From Spirosoma endbachense (lineage in GTDB: Bacteria; Bacteroidota; Bacteroidia; Cytophagales; Spirosomataceae): a DNA stretch of 64,000 nucleotides. The notes under the pieces are model-generated. The model did no database searches and had not been told where the DNA came from. It saw only the letters and a program-made list of their open reading frames with translations. Of the stretch, positions 25,198 through 34,486 are shown piece by piece. Both the position numbers and the translations under genes were made by a program. The stretch spans positions 8,640,682-8,704,681 of the forward strand of contig NZ_CP045997.1 in the NCBI RefSeq assembly GCF_010233585.1, written 5' to 3'. Within the stretch, counting starts at the first letter, position 1, and each line of letters opens with the position of its first letter.

Positions 25198-26916
25198 TTA
25201 CAAATTTCCCTTTTTCATTTCTTTCACGGCATGATCAGCGGCACGTGCGGTGATAGCCATAAAGGTCAGCGATGGGTTTTGTGTAGAGGTCGATGTCATG
25301 CAGGCCCCATCCGTAACAAACACGTTTTTGCAGGTGTGAAACTGATTCCACTTGTTGAGCAGCGACGTTTTAGGGTCTTTCCCCATCCGGACACCGCCCA
25401 TTTCGTGAATGTCGAGTCCGGGTGCTTTATCGGGTTTGTCGTGGGTCTGGATGTTCATAAAGCCTGCCACCGTTAGCATTTCGGTCATTTGCTCGTGAAA
25501 GTCCTTGATCATCTTTTCGTCATTATCGTCGTAAGCGACCGAAATCCGTAACTGTGGAATACCCCAGGCATCTGTCAGAGCGGGATCAAGCGTCACGTAA
25601 TTGGTTTCTTTCGGAATGGTTTCGCCCATCATGTGCGAGCCTACGCGCCAGTTGCCGTATTTGGTTTCCATCAAGCTCGTTTTCAGGCTTTCACCCATGC
25701 CAGCGGTGTCGACATTCATTACACGATTTGCCCCAAATCCGGCAGCATAACCCCGCAGAAAGTCGGTTTCCTGTTTGAAAACGTTCCGGAAACGTGGGAT
25801 GTAGCTGCTGTTGGGCCGAATTCCCTCTGTAATGGAGTCAGTAAACCCTTCGTGTTCTGCCGAAATGGTTGTCCGGAAGTTGTGAAATGCTACATATTTC
25901 CCCAGCAATCCATTGTCGTTTCCTAATCCGTTCGGGAAACGCGTCGATTTGGAATTCAATAAGATCAGGTTGGAATTCAGACAGGCCGCATTGACAAAAA
26001 TGATCTTTGCATAATAGTCTTTCGTTTCTTTCGTATGCGCATCGATAACCCGAACACCGGTAGCCTTATTCTTTTTCTCATCGAAAATAATCGAATGCAC
26101 TACCGAATCGGTTCTTAGCGTCATCTTTCCTGTTTTTGCGGCCCAGGGTAGCGTTGATGAGTTGCTGCTGAAATAACCGCCGTATGGGCACCCGCGCTGG
26201 CACAGGGATCGATTCTGACATTGCCCCCGCCCCTGCTGTAGATGAATGGGTTGCGGCTTTGTCAGGTGAGCACATCGGCCAATAATAACGGGCCGGGTAT
26301 TGTTATAATGTTTTGCCATCTGCTCACTAAAATGCTTTTCAACACAGGCCATTTCGTGAGGGGGTAAAAATTCGCCGTCGGGCAGTTGAGGCAGCCCATC
26401 TTTGTTGCCCGAAATACCAGCAAACCGCTCTACATAACTATACCAGGGGGCAATATCGGCGTAGCGGATAGGCCAGTCAACGGCAAAACCATCGCGGGCG
26501 GGACCGTCGAAATCGTAATCCGACCAGCGCTGTGTTCCCCGTGCCCACATCAGGGACTTTCCGCCAACCTGGTAGCCCCGAATCCAGTCGAACGGTTTGT
26601 CCTGAACGTAGGGATGCTCGGCATCTTTCACGAAAAAATGAGCGGCATCCTCCCGAAACGCATAGCATCGGCTGGCAATTGGATTGGCATCCGTAATTGC
26701 CTTCGGCATTTGGCCCAGGTGCGCGAACTCCCAGGGCTGCATCATGGTGGTTGGATAATCGGTAACGTGTTTTACGTCACGGCCGCGCTCCAGTACGAGT
26801 GTACGCAGACCTTTGCCCGTTAATTCTTTGGCCGCCCAGCCACCGCTAATTCCCGATCCAACAACAATGGCATCGAATGTGCGCTCTTTGACGGAATCTA
26901 TATTGAGAAAAGACAT
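25198..26916 (-). CDS. GMC family oxidoreductase (gluconate 2-dehydrogenase-like flavoprotein)
   Basis: A 572-residue FAD enzyme. The N-terminal dinucleotide motif VVGSGISGGWAAKEL lies at about residues 16-30, followed by VLERGRDV. Middle landmarks are GGKSLMWARGTQRW, QNRSLCQRGCPYGGYFSS (a Cys-containing segment shared with gluconate 2-dehydrogenase large subunits), and the C-terminal GMC part MGGVRMGKDPKTSLLN and TDGACMTSTSTQNPSLTFMAITARAAD split across about 525-560. It oxidises a sugar or polyol alcohol group and passes electrons to a partner. The subunit-3-like gene 57 bases upstream should be that partner's chaperone subunit. No cytochrome subunit is seen here. Substrate unknown. Confidence 0.9.
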   Translation of the reverse strand: MSFLNIDSVKERTFDAIVVGSGISGGWAAKELTGKGLRTLVLERGRDVKHVTDYPTTMMQPWEFAHLGQMPKAITDANPIASRCYAFREDAAHFFVKDAEHPYVQDKPFDWIRGYQVGGKSLMWARGTQRWSDYDFDGPARDGFAVDWPIRYADIAPWYSYVERFAGISGNKDGLPQLPDGEFLPPHEMACVEKHFSEQMAKHYNNTRPVIIGRCAHLTKPQPIHLQQGRGQCQNRSLCQRGCPYGGYFSSNSSTLPWAAKTGKMTLRTDSVVHSIIFDEKKNKATGVRVIDAHTKETKDYYAKIIFVNAACLNSNLILLNSKSTRFPNGLGNDNGLLGKYVAFHNFRTTISAEHEGFTDSITEGIRPNSSYIPRFRNVFKQETDFLRGYAAGFGANRVMNVDTAGMGESLKTSLMETKYGNWRVGSHMMGETIPKETNYVTLDPALTDAWGIPQLRISVAYDDNDEKMIKDFHEQMTEMLTVAGFMNIQTHDKPDKAPGLDIHEMGGVRMGKDPKTSLLNKWNQFHTCKNVFVTDGACMTSTSTQNPSLTFMAITARAADHAVKEMKKGNL

Positions 26917-26973
26917 GATTCTTTGTTAGAAATGATTTAGAAATAAACTCACTTGTCAAACCCGTAGGGGCAA

Positions 26974-27492
26974 CTATTTTATTACAGACACACAGCCATG
27001 ATAAAATCCCGGCGCCATGTTGTATTTCAACTGATTAACCATGAAATACTCTGAATTTCTATAGCCCTGAATCGTGAGGTTCTTAATCATTTCAACGAAC
27101 TGTTTGGCCGCCGGGTCCGATGCGTTTGCCATTTGAGTTAAAACCTCAAGCCGTTGTGGTGTATCGCAGGCAGTGAATGCCTTCGTGTAAGCTTGCTGAG
27201 CCGTCTGATCGACCAGCACCAGCCCTTGTTTGAGCGCAGTCTGGGCCGGTTCTCCATAACAATCCTGAATCATGCGCATCGCAAATTGGTGCACTTTAAG
27301 CGATTTAGCGCCTGGCGTGTTCGTTTCCGGAATGATCGTTTCTACGAGTTCGCCGAGTAAATCTTCATCACTGACGGGCAAAAAAGAAACGGACCCAATC
27401 GACTCCGGTGTCCAGTTTGAGGCCCAGGCAGGAAGGCTCATCAGCCCTCCAAATGCCACGGCTACCTGTTTTATGGCAGAACGTCGTTGCAT
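26974..27492 (-). CDS. Gluconate 2-dehydrogenase subunit 3 family protein, Tat signal
   Basis: A 172-residue protein from the ATG at 27492 (MQRRSAIKQVAVAFGG). The N-terminus is a twin-arginine signal (RRSAIK followed by a hydrophobic stretch), which would carry the folded complex, including the signal-less flavoprotein, to the periplasm. The mature part has the family pattern LLGELVETIIPETNTPGAKSL split near residues 45-65, and ends YFMVNQLKYNMAPGFYHGC. Transcribed just before the GMC enzyme, with which it should form a complex. An upstream in-frame start at 27516 would add eight residues in front of the Tat motif and is less likely. Confidence 0.88.
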   Translation of the reverse strand: MQRRSAIKQVAVAFGGLMSLPAWASNWTPESIGSVSFLPVSDEDLLGELVETIIPETNTPGAKSLKVHQFAMRMIQDCYGEPAQTALKQGLVLVDQTAQQAYTKAFTACDTPQRLEVLTQMANASDPAAKQFVEMIKNLTIQGYRNSEYFMVNQLKYNMAPGFYHGCVSVIK

Positions 27493-27924
27493 ACTTGCGG
27501 TTAGAGTTAAGTACATTTAGTTGTTAGTAGATTCTGAACAGCATGCGTTATTTTCGTACGTACAAATGGTGTAGATTAGCTCCTTAACATTTATTCGTTT
27601 GATAGCATACGCCCCATCAGACAAAATAAGGTCAACAATAACTAAAAATAAATCAAAATAAGAAAAAGCACTGGCTAATAAATTCTAATTATCAAGCCAG
27701 TAAATTCATAAGAAATGGATTTTATATAAACTTTTTTCAGGGCACGACCTAAAAATATAATCTCCTAAATAACAATAGTTTAACTAGACATAAGCCGTAA
27801 TTAATTTAGTATTTTCGTCTAAATTTACTATTGTCATAAAAGACATATTTTCAATTGAATAACCTTTCGGAACAAGCAATCCACCAATTTTGTAGCTATA
27901 ACGAATACATACCTGCCTATCATT
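27493..27924. other. AT-rich divergent promoter region
   Basis: About 430 bases between the subunit-3 gene (-) and mqo (+). It is markedly AT-rich, has no credible open frame and must hold promoters for both directions; I cannot fix a convincing TTTG/TAnnTTTG pair in it. Confidence 0.6.
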
Positions 27925-29454
27925 ATGGCGAAAAATAATAAAGCTGTACAAAAAGGCCCTGATGTTATTTTAATCGGTGCCGGTATCATGAGTGCAACAT
28001 TGGGCGTGTTGCTGAAAGAATTACAGCCCGATATAACCATCGAAATTTACGAGCGGCTCGATAGCGCAGCCGCCGAAAGTTCCGATGCCTGGAACAATGC
28101 GGGCACGGGCCATTCGGCCTTTTGCGAATTGAACTATACGCCCGAAAACGAAGACGGTATGGTCGAATCGGCCAAAGCGGTTAAGATTGCCGAATCGTTT
28201 GAACAGTCGAAGCAGTTCTGGGCCTACCTCGTTCAGAACGGGTTTCTTAGCGATGCGCCCAACTTCATTCGCTCTATCCCTCACATGAGTTTTGTTTGGG
28301 GGAACGACAATGTGAACTATCTGCGTAAACGCTACGACGCACTCCAGAAAAATTATCTCTTCCACGGCATGCAATACTCCGAAGATCGGTCGCAACTGGC
28401 CGACTGGATGCCGCTTGTCATGGAAGATCGCGACCCGGAACAGCCGGTTGCGGCTACGCGCATGGAAATCGGCACAGATGTAAACTTCGGTGCACTGACG
28501 CGGGCTATGTTTCGGCGTCTGTATGACATGCCTGGGGTTCGCCTTTACTTTGCCCACGAGGTTCGCGACCTGTGGCGTTCCAAATCGCTTGGCGGATGGA
28601 AAATACGGGTAGAAAATGTAACGACCAATCAGGTTCGCGACGTACAGACCCAGTTTATATTCATCGGTGCCGGGGGCGGCTCTCTACGGCTGCTCGAAAA
28701 ATCAGATATTCCCGAAAGTCGCGGATTTGGCGGCTTCCCGGTAAGTGGTCAGTGGTTGAAATGCGTCAACCCTGAGGTTATCTCCAGACATCAGGCCAAA
28801 GTCTACGGAAAAGCTTCCGTTGGTGCTCCTCCCATGTCGGTCCCCCACCTGGACACGCGCATGATTGAAGGCAACCAGGAGCTTCTATTTGGCCCCTATG
28901 CGGGCTTTTCGACCAAGTTCCTCAAAAGTGGCTCCTACATGGATTTACCAAAATCCATTCAATTGAGCAACATGGCCCCCATGCTGATGGCGGGTATGCA
29001 CAACATCCCGCTGACGAAATACCTGATTCAACAGGTGTTACAATCGCCCGAGGATCGACTGGCGGCATTGCGGGAATACTATCCGGATGCTAAAATGGAG
29101 GACTGGGAATTAGAGATTGCTGGTCAACGCGTGCAGGTGATCAAGAAAGACGAACACGAAGGTGGTGTACTCGAATTTGGTACCGAAGTAGTCAGTGCCG
29201 CCGATGGTAGTATTGCCGCTTTGCTGGGTGCCTCACCCGGCGCATCGACTGCCGTTTCGATCATGCTCGACCTGTTGAAACGCTGCTTCCCGGAACAACT
29301 GGCAACCGAAACCTGGCAACAAAGACTGAAAGAAATGATTCCGAGCTACGGTCAGGTGCTGGCCAATAATCCGGAACTGGGCATTGCGCTTCGGAAGCAT
29401 ACAAGCGAAGTGCTGGGTCTGGGGGTGTATGAGTATACCCCAACAGAAAATTAA
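27925..29454 (+). CDS. mqo: Malate:quinone oxidoreductase
   Basis: A 509-residue FAD-dependent, membrane-associated enzyme that oxidises malate to oxaloacetate and reduces quinone, serving the TCA cycle. The FAD motif is DVILIGAGIMSATLGVLLKE (residues 13-32). Then SSDAWNNAGTGHSAFCELNY, typical of Mqo, and FIFIGAGGGSLRLLEKS, and GGFPVSGQWLKC. The C-terminal LLGASPGASTAVSIMLDLL binds FAD. Full length, stand-alone gene with a very large terminator hairpin 22 bases after the stop. Confidence 0.96.
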   Translation: MAKNNKAVQKGPDVILIGAGIMSATLGVLLKELQPDITIEIYERLDSAAAESSDAWNNAGTGHSAFCELNYTPENEDGMVESAKAVKIAESFEQSKQFWAYLVQNGFLSDAPNFIRSIPHMSFVWGNDNVNYLRKRYDALQKNYLFHGMQYSEDRSQLADWMPLVMEDRDPEQPVAATRMEIGTDVNFGALTRAMFRRLYDMPGVRLYFAHEVRDLWRSKSLGGWKIRVENVTTNQVRDVQTQFIFIGAGGGSLRLLEKSDIPESRGFGGFPVSGQWLKCVNPEVISRHQAKVYGKASVGAPPMSVPHLDTRMIEGNQELLFGPYAGFSTKFLKSGSYMDLPKSIQLSNMAPMLMAGMHNIPLTKYLIQQVLQSPEDRLAALREYYPDAKMEDWELEIAGQRVQVIKKDEHEGGVLEFGTEVVSAADGSIAALLGASPGASTAVSIMLDLLKRCFPEQLATETWQQRLKEMIPSYGQVLANNPELGIALRKHTSEVLGLGVYEYTPTEN

Positions 29455-29475
29455 TCAATAAATTCAGTATTCGTT

Positions 29476-29559
29476 AAACAGGATTGGGTTGTGAGGGTGA
29501 AGCGGTGCCTTGGTTTAGAACCGTGGCACGCTTCTCGCCCGCAACCCAATCCTGTTTTT
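29476..29559 (+). terminator. Large terminator hairpin after mqo
   Basis: Outer arms AAACAGGATTGGGTTG (29476-29491) and its perfect complement (29542-29557) continue inward as an imperfect stem of roughly 38 pairs in total, and T5 begins at 29555. The inner part contains AACCGTGGCAC (29519-29529), which also occurs in the hairpin at 46311-46387. It separates mqo from the convergent LytTR gene. Confidence 0.85.
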
Positions 29560-29578
29560 GGCGCACAGCTAACAGTCA

Positions 29579-30328
29579 CTAACCCGACAATTGCTCTGCA
29601 ACATACCGTTTATATACTTTGCCCACACGCAGCTCTTTTGCTCCAATCCAGAAAGCATCTGGCTCACTTCTGTCTACCTGGGTTATATGGACAATACACG
29701 ACCGACTAATCCGAATAAATTGTCGCTTAGGTAATCGTTCTTCAGCTTCTTTCAGAGTCAGGCGTGTAACATAGGTTTTCGCTTTCGTAATGACTTTCAA
29801 ATAGTTTTCCAGACTTTCTATATACTGAATATCCGTGTATGGAATGGCTTCCCGAACACCATCGACCATACAGGAAAAATGCCCTGATTCATCAGATGCG
29901 GGCATTGCAGGCATTATAAGTAACTCTTCCGTTTTAGCATGTATGCGCAGATAGCGATAGGTGACAAAAACGCCCAGACCCGTGATGGTGTATACCCAAA
30001 AATTGACCAGATAAGGAAGCGAACGGGAGATACTAAACTCAGTGCGAAGGACAAAATTCATGTTGAACGAACCGAGTACCATTAACAGAAAAAACCAGCC
30101 GAAGTAAAGCATTTTTTTATCCTGCAAAAACAGCCGCTCGAACAGAATCCGATTGTGAAAAACAATCCAGCCATAGAGCAGCAACAGATACAAATAAGGG
30201 GATACTTTAGAAAATCCAGGTCGCCCTTCTATTGCATAAAAGTCGGTAAGATAATGAGCAGCCAGTAATGCTGCCAACCCCAGGAAGTTGCGAACGACGA
30301 AATGATCCAGAAGTCGGGTACGTTTCAT
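29579..30328 (-). CDS. Membrane-anchored LytTR transcriptional regulator
   Basis: A 249-residue protein with about four N-terminal membrane helices (near residues 12-28, 44-60, 72-92 and 103-124) and a C-terminal LytTR DNA-binding domain (about 150-248). The domain shows IPYTDIQYIESLENYLKVIT split as usual, YVTRLTLKEAEERLPKRQFIRISRSCIVH and a final FWIGAKELRVGKVYKRYV. No response-regulator receiver domain is present, so the membrane part probably senses the signal directly or a separate kinase is absent. The gene is divergent from a multi-pass membrane protein, with a TACGTGAC dyad in the gap. Confidence 0.9.
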   Translation of the reverse strand: MKRTRLLDHFVVRNFLGLAALLAAHYLTDFYAIEGRPGFSKVSPYLYLLLLYGWIVFHNRILFERLFLQDKKMLYFGWFFLLMVLGSFNMNFVLRTEFSISRSLPYLVNFWVYTITGLGVFVTYRYLRIHAKTEELLIMPAMPASDESGHFSCMVDGVREAIPYTDIQYIESLENYLKVITKAKTYVTRLTLKEAEERLPKRQFIRISRSCIVHITQVDRSEPDAFWIGAKELRVGKVYKRYVAEQLSG

Positions 30329-30367
30329 ATGGGCAAATTACGACGCAGAATTAGTACAGTCATCAAC

Positions 30368-30414
30368 TACGTGACAAACGGCCTTCGTCACAGACAACAG
30401 CAGTTGGTCACGTA
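30368..30414. promoter_or_regulatory. Candidate LytTR-site dyad in the divergent gap
   Basis: TACGTGAC (30368-30375) and GTCACGTA (30407-30414) form an 8-bp inverted repeat with 31 bases between, in the 166-base gap between the LytTR gene and the divergent membrane-protein gene. LytTR proteins often bind paired short elements about three helical turns apart, which is near this spacing, so it may be an autoregulatory site. Confidence 0.4.
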
Positions 30415-30494
30415 AGTCTTGCATTGGCGATTTAAGCCCTCCAATTTTGACCATACTCCGATCATCACTAAAGCCGTTCGGGTAGCCATCTCTT

Positions 30495-31187
30495 ATGCAA
30501 CTGCTTCACAACCTTAACATCACCATACACGTAATATTCGGTACGATTGGCTTACTCATTGGCCTGTTAGCTCTCTTCTACCGAAATCGCTCTCAACGGC
30601 ACATTCGTTACGGCCTATACTTCCTCTATACCCTAACTATCGTTGTAGGAACCGCTTTCATTGGCATCCTCTGTTTCCGCTCCAACCCCTTTCTGCTGTT
30701 GTTAACATTATTGGGAGGGTACGTCGGTTATTCTGGCTTCCGGACTATTCGGCTTCGAGAACAGCCAGCCTCCACTATTGATCTGCTGATTTCAATAGGT
30801 GTGTTAATAACAGGCGGGATCTATCTAGGATCAATGGAACTGGCGGGTGGTAACTGGTCACCATCGGTAGTTTATCCAACCTTATCGGCATTGGTTCTGG
30901 TTGCTGGCTACGACCTGATAAAACGCTTATGGCTGTTCGACAAGCTAAAAACATGGTGGCTATACGAACATATTTATAAAATGATATCGGCCTATAGCGC
31001 CATACTTTCTGCATTTTCAGGAACGGTATTTCCTCAATACAAACCCTGTAGCCAGATTTTACCCTCAGCCCTTTGCGTCAGTGCAATTATTTATTTCATC
31101 TGGCAGCAGGCAAAAAACAGAAAAAGTGTGTCTAGTCACAGCAAGGGTTTAGGCATGTCTGAGCCAAAGCAAAGCTATAGTTCTTAA
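30495..31187 (+). CDS. Multi-pass membrane protein, DUF2306-like
   Basis: A 230-residue protein with about six or seven hydrophobic helices. The first one, NITIHVIFGTIGLLIGLLAL, contains a His, and later HIYKMISAYSAILSAFSGT contains another, giving a pattern reminiscent of DUF2306-type proteins with possible haem-binding histidines. There is no recognisable catalytic motif, and the tail (from about 205) is hydrophilic. Divergent from the membrane LytTR gene, so it may be that regulator's target. Family call is tentative. Confidence 0.6.
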   Translation: MQLLHNLNITIHVIFGTIGLLIGLLALFYRNRSQRHIRYGLYFLYTLTIVVGTAFIGILCFRSNPFLLLLTLLGGYVGYSGFRTIRLREQPASTIDLLISIGVLITGGIYLGSMELAGGNWSPSVVYPTLSALVLVAGYDLIKRLWLFDKLKTWWLYEHIYKMISAYSAILSAFSGTVFPQYKPCSQILPSALCVSAIIYFIWQQAKNRKSVSSHSKGLGMSEPKQSYSS

Positions 31188-31537
31188 CATGTCAGTAGCG
31201 TTTGATTTCTCTTGTAAGGCCCTTATTCGTAAAGAAAAGTAATTGCCATAATTGCCATTTTTATTAGAAAGTTTAGCAAGTAGCGTAGCGAGATTTTGTC
31301 AGTACGATTTTGCAGGACAGCCGATTGACCATTCTGAATTGGCAGTAGGATAACATTGAGCTATATTAGGTAAGTTACGTCTAAATCATTGGCACTATAA
31401 AGCATAGATTACAGAATTAAATGATGTAATTTTATCAAGTATTTTTAGTAGCTTATAACCCACAAACAGTTATAGGCACTAAAAGCACGTTTGCCATATA
31501 CGCAAACGAAAATTCGTTAAAGCATTTAATTTTGTAT
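31188..31537. other. Non-coding left edge of the AT-rich island
   Basis: About 350 bases without a credible gene. Base composition shifts here from the mixed composition of the flank to strongly AT-rich, which continues to about 41.1 kb. It should contain the promoter for the glycosyltransferase pair. No att-like direct repeat or tRNA was found. Confidence 0.6.
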
Positions 31538-32563
31538 ATGTACCAGGTTGTACAAACTAAAAAATGGAAAAAAGAGCGTTCACCAAAACGCATTTTAGTA
31601 ATTCGCTTGCAGGCAACTGGTGACGTTATAATAACACTTCCTTTTGTACAGCTCCTAAAAAATGAGCACCCAACTAGTCAAATTGATTTTCTGACTCGAG
31701 AAACGCAAGTAAGTATTATTGAAAATTTAGTTGCCGTTACGAATGTAATATCATTTACAAACAGCCATAAACGATGGAAGCAGCTGTTAGCATTGATCAT
31801 AATTTTGCCCAGATTACTTGTAAATAGATATGATGTAGTACTAGACTTGCAGGTAAACCGTTATTCCAGAATTATCCGACAGTTATTATTCCCAACGGCC
31901 TTCAGCGAATTTGAAAAGTATACGCCGTTACCAGCAGTCGAAAGAAATTGGAAAGCTGTTGAGAGGAGTGGCTTAGTGAAGAATTTCGCACATCCAATCT
32001 TATCATTTATTAATAATAATACGGGTGGTATAATTTTAAAAGAAAACGGGTGGAATCAACCGAAAGATTTAATTATTTTGAATCCAGCAGGTGCATTTAA
32101 AAGTAGAAACTGGCCATTAGCGTATTACGTATCTTTCGCTAGAATTTGGATAAGAAAATACCCAGATTCTCAATTTTTAATATTGGGAATAAATCGAATA
32201 GAGCTAAAGGCGAGTTCATTGAAAAAAGAATTAGGAGACAAGATGATCAACCTGGTCTCAAAAACATCGCTACCTGAAGCGTTTGAAATAATTGAAAAAT
32301 CAACGCTTGTTATATCAGAAGATTCAGGTTTAATGCATATTGCCTGGGCTTTAAAGATACCAACGATAGCCTTGATTGGTTCTACTGATAAAAATAGAAG
32401 TTCACAACCAGGGAAGCATCTTGTTACTCTAAATTCTGACGATTTACCTTGTGGTAATTGTATGAAATCTGATTGTATATTTGGAGAGATTCCAAGCTGC
32501 TTAAGTCGATACTCGCCGGAGATGATTCTAGATCTAAGCGAGAAATTATTAAAGAGGCAATGA
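31538..32563 (+). CDS. Glycosyltransferase family 9 (heptosyltransferase-like)
   Basis: About 341 residues from the ATG at 31538; a TTG six bases earlier is an alternative. GT9 enzymes move a heptose or other sugar from a nucleotide donor to a lipid-linked core. N-terminal RILVIRLQATGDVIITLPFV is the classic GT9 opening (RxxxxGDV). The C-terminal donor site is also typical: ILNPAGAFKSRNWPLAYYV, then LVISEDSGLMHIAWALKIPTIALIGST split near residues 260-290, and the Cys-containing PCGNCMKSDCIFGEIPSCL tail. It overlaps the next gene by four bases (ATGA). Low G+C like its neighbours. Acceptor unknown. Confidence 0.9.
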   Translation: MYQVVQTKKWKKERSPKRILVIRLQATGDVIITLPFVQLLKNEHPTSQIDFLTRETQVSIIENLVAVTNVISFTNSHKRWKQLLALIIILPRLLVNRYDVVLDLQVNRYSRIIRQLLFPTAFSEFEKYTPLPAVERNWKAVERSGLVKNFAHPILSFINNNTGGIILKENGWNQPKDLIILNPAGAFKSRNWPLAYYVSFARIWIRKYPDSQFLILGINRIELKASSLKKELGDKMINLVSKTSLPEAFEIIEKSTLVISEDSGLMHIAWALKIPTIALIGSTDKNRSSQPGKHLVTLNSDDLPCGNCMKSDCIFGEIPSCLSRYSPEMILDLSEKLLKRQ

Positions 32564-33678
32564 ACAAAAAAAGAATTGCAATTATTATTTATGGTGGGGT
32601 CGGTGTAGGAATCGGCCTGGAAGGAGTTGTTTGCTTAGTCAAACTATGCGAACAGCTTTCTAATGAATTTGATTTAACTGTTTTTTCGTTAGTTAAGGTT
32701 GACAGTAGTTATCAACCAATTGGTTATCAACTGATTGGAACACCATATAATGATCAAAAAGGTATTGTCTGGCGATTTTTATATGTTGGTAAAAGGCTAA
32801 TTCAATTGCATTTTAAGAAAAAGTATTCGCTGATACATGCTTTCTGGGCGTATCCGGCTGGTCTTTTAGCATTATTTCTTGGAAAAATATTGAGATTAAA
32901 AACAATAATTACGTTCATGGGTGGGGAAGTGGCCAATATACCTTCAATAGGATATGGACTATATCAATCTAAATTTAAAAAATTAATTGTCCAGCTTATT
33001 GCTAAAAAAGTCGATGTTGTCGTTTCTTTGACGCAACATCACGCGCAAAAGTTAAATGAAAATATATCTTTCAAGCGAATGGAAGTTATCTCATTCGGCG
33101 TAAATTTAAGTAAATTTCCAGCTTTAGATAAGCAGCTAGTACCTCCTTATCGATTTCTCTATTTAGGTAATATTAATAAAGTAAAGGACTTGCCTGTACT
33201 AATTAAGACGTTTCAACTTATTAATGAAAATGTAGAAGCGAGTTTAGATATTGTCGGTCTAGATACATTGAATGGTGAGATTCAACGAATAGTTAATCAA
33301 CTAAACCTAACCAATAAAATTCATGTTCATGGTTATTACCCTAACAATCAACTGAGTTTCTTTTTAAGTAAATCCCATATACTATTGCATACATCCCGCT
33401 GGGAATCGCAGGCAGTAGTTGTTAATGAGGCATTGGCCGCTGGTGTAGTCGTGTGTGGAACTAAAGTCGGACTAATTGATGATCTAGCTAATAAAATAAC
33501 CATCGCAGCGCCAGTAGGTGATGCAGATTTACTATCGAAACAAATACTTGATTTATTAGAAAATAGACAAAAATATGAAGAGCTTAAGGCTAATGGTATT
33601 GCCTGGAGTGCTAAACATGGATTGCAAATTCAATCTCAAAAATATAATAATTTGTATAATAGTTTATTGAATAGTTGA
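32560..33678 (+). CDS. Glycosyltransferase family 4 protein
   Basis: A 372-residue GT-B enzyme from the ATG at 32560, which overlaps the GT9 stop codon; the open frame extends upstream to 32473 but only inside the GT9 gene. The N-terminal half opens with RIAIIIYGGVGVGIGLEGVV. The C-terminal donor domain has FLYLGNINKVKDLPVLIKTF, LDIVGLDT, IHVHGYYPNNQLSFFLSKSH and HTSRWESQAVVVNEALAAGV with the E-x7-E region. It adds a sugar to a glycan or lipid acceptor. Paired with GT9, it suggests glycosylation of a cell-surface or secreted product. It ends 16 bases from the convergent methyltransferase. Confidence 0.9.
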   Translation: MNKKRIAIIIYGGVGVGIGLEGVVCLVKLCEQLSNEFDLTVFSLVKVDSSYQPIGYQLIGTPYNDQKGIVWRFLYVGKRLIQLHFKKKYSLIHAFWAYPAGLLALFLGKILRLKTIITFMGGEVANIPSIGYGLYQSKFKKLIVQLIAKKVDVVVSLTQHHAQKLNENISFKRMEVISFGVNLSKFPALDKQLVPPYRFLYLGNINKVKDLPVLIKTFQLINENVEASLDIVGLDTLNGEIQRIVNQLNLTNKIHVHGYYPNNQLSFFLSKSHILLHTSRWESQAVVVNEALAAGVVVCGTKVGLIDDLANKITIAAPVGDADLLSKQILDLLENRQKYEELKANGIAWSAKHGLQIQSQKYNNLYNSLLNS

Positions 33679-33694
33679 TTAATTAGGAGAAACA

Positions 33695-34486
33695 TCATAG
33701 CGGTTTTTCTATTACTATCCATTTAAAGGGACTTGCAGGCATTCCTAGAACTCTATCCCATAAAGATGGTTTACTTTTCTTGATAATGGGGAAATATGGG
33801 AGCAAATCCTGATATGTGTGATGGAAATAATAATTGGCCATATCAGGATAGCCAATTAATTGATAATATTCCAGGCTTCTGTTCTTGGCATTGACAACTT
33901 CGCCTATCTCATAAAAAGGGCTATCTAAGATATGAATTTCACCAGTTGGTTTTAAGAGTTTAAAAAGGTTATTAAAAAGTTGTCTAATAGAATGAAAATA
34001 TTGAATAGAAGAATTTAAAACAATCTTATCGAAACATTCGGTCCGAAATAATTCTGTAAAAATATCACCATAGCAGAAAAGTAAATTTGAATTTCCAAAA
34101 TTTTTCTGAGCCTGTTGTAATTCCGGCATATTAAGATCTAAGCCTAGTACATCAATTTTAGGAATTGAAGCCAATTTCGCAGAAAACCACCCATTCCCGC
34201 AACCCAAATCCAAGATTGTTAATGGTTTTTTTTCGGCAGCTACTGAAACACAAAAGCTATTAGCCGTTTGCTTACGCAAGCTCCATTCTCTGAAATGGGG
34301 AAAATCTATTGGTACATTGGGTAGATCTTTTACAATTTCATCGCTCAATAGACGATTCTCTTTCGCTCTTACCGCCAGATAGGGTAGCTCATGCGTATAT
34401 TCAGGCTTATAGCCTGAAAGCAGAAAAACTCCCTCAGCAGTAATCTTATGATCTAGATTTTGTATAATTTCTAAGAGTTTATTCAT
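33695..34486 (-). CDS. Class I SAM-dependent methyltransferase (last gene of the seven-gene operon)
   Basis: A 263-residue methyltransferase. The SAM-binding motif I is TILDLGCGNGWFSAKLA (about residues 89-105), with motif II LGLDLN (about 113-118) and FDKIVLNSSIQYF followed by LKPTGEIHILDSPFY as later motifs. About 85 residues precede the fold, with no domain I can name. The start overlaps the stop of the radical SAM gene (ATGA at 34483-34486), so the pair is made together. The substrate is unknown; the presence of a B12 radical SAM partner suggests a lipid, sugar or natural-product intermediate. Confidence 0.85.
   Translation of the reverse strand: MNKLLEIIQNLDHKITAEGVFLLSGYKPEYTHELPYLAVRAKENRLLSDEIVKDLPNVPIDFPHFREWSLRKQTANSFCVSVAAEKKPLTILDLGCGNGWFSAKLASIPKIDVLGLDLNMPELQQAQKNFGNSNLLFCYGDIFTELFRTECFDKIVLNSSIQYFHSIRQLFNNLFKLLKPTGEIHILDSPFYEIGEVVNAKNRSLEYYQLIGYPDMANYYFHHTYQDLLPYFPIIKKSKPSLWDRVLGMPASPFKWIVIEKPL

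Noticed and set aside
28021..28557. 178-codon - strand open frame opposite mqo
   Set aside because: Antisense shadow of mqo; no independent motif.
31527..31534. TAATTTTG as a -7 promoter element for the GT9 gene
   Set aside because: It overlaps the proposed start codons, so transcription would begin inside or after the start; no TTTG box at the right distance was found.
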